Positions 5,268 to 7,359 of a DNA stretch of 7,359 nt are shown here, in pieces. Each line of letters starts with the position of its first letter. Position 1 is the first letter of the stretch. Source of the stretch: Gammaproteobacteria bacterium (lineage in GTDB: Bacteria; Pseudomonadota; Gammaproteobacteria; GRL18); the NCBI GenBank assembly GCA_013139395.1, contig WTAX01000159.1, forward strand, positions 1-7,359, given 5' to 3'. Below the pieces are notes generated by a model. That model had not been told where the DNA came from, did not search any database, and saw only the letters and a program-made list of their open reading frames with translations. Made by a program: the position numbers and the translations under genes.

Positions 5268-6968
5268 ATGACTCATTATCTAAGCCGGGTATTTACTTTT
5301 TTTCTGTTTTTTTTATTTTCTCTTAGTGCACTGTCGGCAGACACGATCTTCAAAACACCACCTTTTTCTGGTTCAGGGAACTGCTCTGATTGTCATGACG
5401 GGCTGATAGATACATCAGAAGAAGATGTGTCTATTGTTCAGGACTGGGGCAATTCCATGATGGCAAATGCCACTACAGATCCATTCTGGCGTGCTAAAGT
5501 GGCCTCAGAGCTGAAGCGTAATCCAGATTTGGCAAATGAAATCAATGATACATGCAGCAAGTGCCATGCGCCGATTGCCCATTATGAAATTACTGAAGTA
5601 CAGGAAGGCGAAATCACTCTATTTGGAGAGAGTGGTGTACTGGATCCTTCACACGCTTTCTATGATGAAGCTATGAATGGTGTCAGTTGTACAGTATGCC
5701 ATCTGATTACTGATGATGATAGTTTAGGCACATTAGAGGGATTTTCTGGCCAGTATAAAATTAATAACTCTATAATTAATGGCTCTATAGATATTTATGG
5801 TCAGTTTAGTGATATCGAGACTCAACAAATGATAAATAAGACGGGTTATACACCAGAATACAGCGCACATGTTTCAGATTCTGCTCTATGCGCTACCTGC
5901 CATAATTTAAAAACGCCTTTTGTTGATAATACTGGTGAAATAATACCGGAAACAGAAGCAGACTATTTCCCTGAACAAATGCCTTATACTGAATGGGAAA
6001 ATTCAAATTTTGATGACTCCGGCGACACTCCCCAAAGTTGTCAGGACTGTCATATGCCTAAAACGACAGCTAAACTATCCAATACACCGGGATGGCTGGA
6101 ACCTAAAGATGGTTTTGCCAAACATCATCTGGCTGGTGCCAATACAACCATGTTAACCCTGCTGAAAGATAATGCTGAGCAATTAGATGTCATCAGCTCA
6201 GATCTGAATTCAGGCATTGAGCGTGCGCTTGCCATGTTGAAAAGTGCGGTAAATATAGAAATTATTTCAGCCTCAGTCAATAATGGTATTCTGGAAGTTA
6301 AGGTAAAACTAGACAACAACTCGGGTCATAAAACCCCCACGGCTTATCCATCACGGCGTATGTGGCTGCACTTCAAGGTGACTGACAGCAATAGCAATAT
6401 TGTCTTTGAATCAGGCAAGATAGAAACAGATGGTTCTATTACGGGTGCTGATAATGATTTTAATCAGAGCGTATTTGAACCGCACTATAATCTGATCACT
6501 TCACCCAATCAGGTGCAGATTTATGAAACGATTATGGCTAATACTGATGATGAGGTGACGTTTACATTACTGCGCAGTGCCTACTATTTGAAAGATAACC
6601 GGCTGACACCCAAAGGTTTTGATAAGTCGGATGTCAATCTCCCAAATGATGTGGCAGTAAAAGGACAGGCAGCCAACGATGCTGATTTTAATCGGGGTAG
6701 TGATGAAATTATCTATCGTTTTCCTGTATCGGTTGCGGGTGAATTAGATATCAGTGTGTCGTTAAATTATCAAACCATTTCACATGGTTTTTTACAGGAT
6801 CTATATGATGATAGTGGACAGGTGGGACAGGTGGATGATTTTAAGGCAATGTATGATAAGCAAAGTTTAAAACATGAAGTCATGGTCAGCACACAAAGCA
6901 CGGTTATCAGTGATGGCGGGGGCGTATTACCTGCTATGCCGGCGATAATCATGTTGCTATTATTGTAA
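5268..6968 (+). CDS. Exported five-heme cytochrome c with C-terminal beta-rich domain
   Basis: A signal peptide (1-24, cleavage near ALSA-D) leads to a heme domain with five CxxCH sites at residues 39-43, 96-100, 141-145, 208-212 and 258-262. Nearby histidines (105, 129, 201, 286, 287) are candidate distal ligands. The heme part resembles cytochrome c554-like multiheme proteins, including WGNSMMANATTDPFWRAKVA (60-79). Residues about 325-545 lack heme sites and carry GHKTPTAYPSRRMWLHFKV (353-371), likely a beta-sandwich domain. The protein should carry electrons in the periplasm or at the outer surface; its partner is unknown. The tail GGGVLPAMPAIIMLLLL looks like the start of a membrane sorting tail but stops without basic residues. 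A GGAG ribosome site lies 9 nt before the ATG. The gene sits between an exported hydrolase and another cytochrome gene; a joint role is unproven. Confidence 0.9.
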   Translation: MTHYLSRVFTFFLFFLFSLSALSADTIFKTPPFSGSGNCSDCHDGLIDTSEEDVSIVQDWGNSMMANATTDPFWRAKVASELKRNPDLANEINDTCSKCHAPIAHYEITEVQEGEITLFGESGVLDPSHAFYDEAMNGVSCTVCHLITDDDSLGTLEGFSGQYKINNSIINGSIDIYGQFSDIETQQMINKTGYTPEYSAHVSDSALCATCHNLKTPFVDNTGEIIPETEADYFPEQMPYTEWENSNFDDSGDTPQSCQDCHMPKTTAKLSNTPGWLEPKDGFAKHHLAGANTTMLTLLKDNAEQLDVISSDLNSGIERALAMLKSAVNIEIISASVNNGILEVKVKLDNNSGHKTPTAYPSRRMWLHFKVTDSNSNIVFESGKIETDGSITGADNDFNQSVFEPHYNLITSPNQVQIYETIMANTDDEVTFTLLRSAYYLKDNRLTPKGFDKSDVNLPNDVAVKGQAANDADFNRGSDEIIYRFPVSVAGELDISVSLNYQTISHGFLQDLYDDSGQVGQVDDFKAMYDKQSLKHEVMVSTQSTVISDGGGVLPAMPAIIMLLLL

Positions 6969-6992
6969 ATAATAGGGATTTATCCATAAATA

Positions 6993-7079
6993 GGCGAATG
7001 AATTCGCCCCTACAATTCTGGGCTTAATAACCTATTGAATTATTACCTGATTTTTTCTGTAGGGGCGAATTCATTCGCC
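6993..7079. mobile_element. REPIN-like element: two inverted GTAG-type REP sequences
   Basis: A perfect 22-bp inverted repeat has its arms at 6993-7014 and 7058-7079 around a 43-bp spacer. Each arm is itself a palindrome (GGCGAAT, 2-nt loop, ATTCGCC) next to GTAG (inner side, within TGTAGGG). This is the layout of REP doublets mobilised by RAYT transposases, which recognise GTAG beside the hairpin. It lies 24 bp after the cytochrome stop codon and 51 bp before the next gene. It encodes no protein and no RAYT gene is in the window. Confidence 0.8.
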
Positions 7080-7130
7080 AAAAAAAGCGATTAATAGATG
7101 ATTACTAGTTATTTTATTGAGAATGATCTT

Positions 7131-7359
7131 ATGCATAAAAAACACTATTTACCCTCAGTTTCTTTATCGCTAGTATTGTTTGTTTTAAGTGTTTACAGCT
7201 TTAATTCTCAAGCTGCAGAGACAGATGCCGGCAAGTCTCTGGCAAACTATACACCGGTTTTAAGTACTGAATTTAAAGAATTATTGCATAGCGCAGATTT
7301 AGCAGCCGGTGAAGAATTCTTTATGCGTAAATGTTCTTCCTGTCATGATGCTTTCCAAA
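7131..7359 (+). CDS. Exported c-type cytochrome, N-terminal part (cut by window edge)
   Basis: The first 76 residues can be read without a stop. A basic start MHKKHY and hydrophobic run (about 8-23) form a signal peptide with likely cleavage near SQAA-E. Residues 60-76 (GEEFFMRKCSSCHDAFQ) give a heme c attachment site C68-x-x-C71-H72 in the usual class I cytochrome context. It is therefore a periplasmic electron carrier or a heme domain of a larger enzyme; the rest lies outside the window, so the subfamily cannot be named. The ribosome site is weak (GAGAA about 8 nt before the ATG). It follows the five-heme cytochrome on the same strand after a 162-bp gap that holds the REPIN-like element, so it may have its own promoter. 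Confidence 0.85.
   Translation, partial: MHKKHYLPSVSLSLVLFVLSVYSFNSQAAETDAGKSLANYTPVLSTEFKELLHSADLAAGEEFFMRKCSSCHDAFQ

Noticed and set aside
6950..7010. Frameshift that would restore a full C-terminal tail of the cytochrome
   Set aside because: The other two frames after the LLLL run give either an immediate stop or a polar stretch (VNNRDLSINRR), not a membrane span with a basic end, so no simple frameshift is evident.
6993..7079. Rho-independent terminator for the cytochrome gene
   Set aside because: The plus strand has A, not T, after the last stem, and the paired 22-bp arms with GTAG fit a REPIN better, although the stem may still stabilise the mRNA end.

Overview
The window looks like chromosomal DNA from an AT-rich gammaproteobacterium. 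The arginine genes are arranged argD-argF. It also carries a PEP-CTERM (exosortase-sorted) surface protein behind a sigma-54-type promoter, and exported c-type cytochromes. This mix is common in methanotrophs, sulfur oxidisers and related environmental lineages, but no gene here fixes the genus.

Left part (1-1840, minus strand): the 5' part of argF (ornithine carbamoyltransferase, cut by the window edge) lies downstream of a complete argD (acetylornithine aminotransferase), with a 57-bp gap. A strong sigma-70 promoter (1799-1827) reads toward argD. A textbook Rho-independent terminator (1755-1784) follows almost at once, still about 80 bp before the argD start, so most transcripts should end as very short RNAs unless the terminator is bypassed. 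This is the clearest regulatory oddity in the arginine part.

Middle (1840-3552): a divergent Nudix hydrolase of the DUF4743/Tnr3-like type (plus strand) converges on a PEP-CTERM protein with a DUF4114-like motif (minus strand). The PEP-CTERM gene has an excellent Shine-Dalgarno sequence and a near-consensus -24/-12 (RpoN) promoter at 3591-3606.

The 444-bp divergent region 3553-3996 has no convincing gene but is dense in signals. It holds the sigma-54 promoter, a 7-bp inverted repeat, an imperfect 30-nt direct repeat in two copies 144 bp apart, a cluster of TGTAA/TTACA half-sites, a -35-like TTGACA facing the next gene, and two perfect leader hairpins.

Right part (3997-7359, plus strand): an apparently exported amidohydrolase-2 type metal-dependent hydrolase, then a 566-residue five-heme cytochrome c with a hydrophobic, apparently incomplete C-terminal tail, then an 87-bp REPIN-like element of the GTAG class, and finally the start of another exported c-type cytochrome that runs off the window. 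The three genes probably act in the periplasm or at the envelope. A joint pathway is only suggested by proximity; the 200-bp and 162-bp gaps argue for separate transcription. I see no defence system, CRISPR array, tRNA or rRNA. The least explained part is the envelope/redox block with its regulatory region at 3553-3996.
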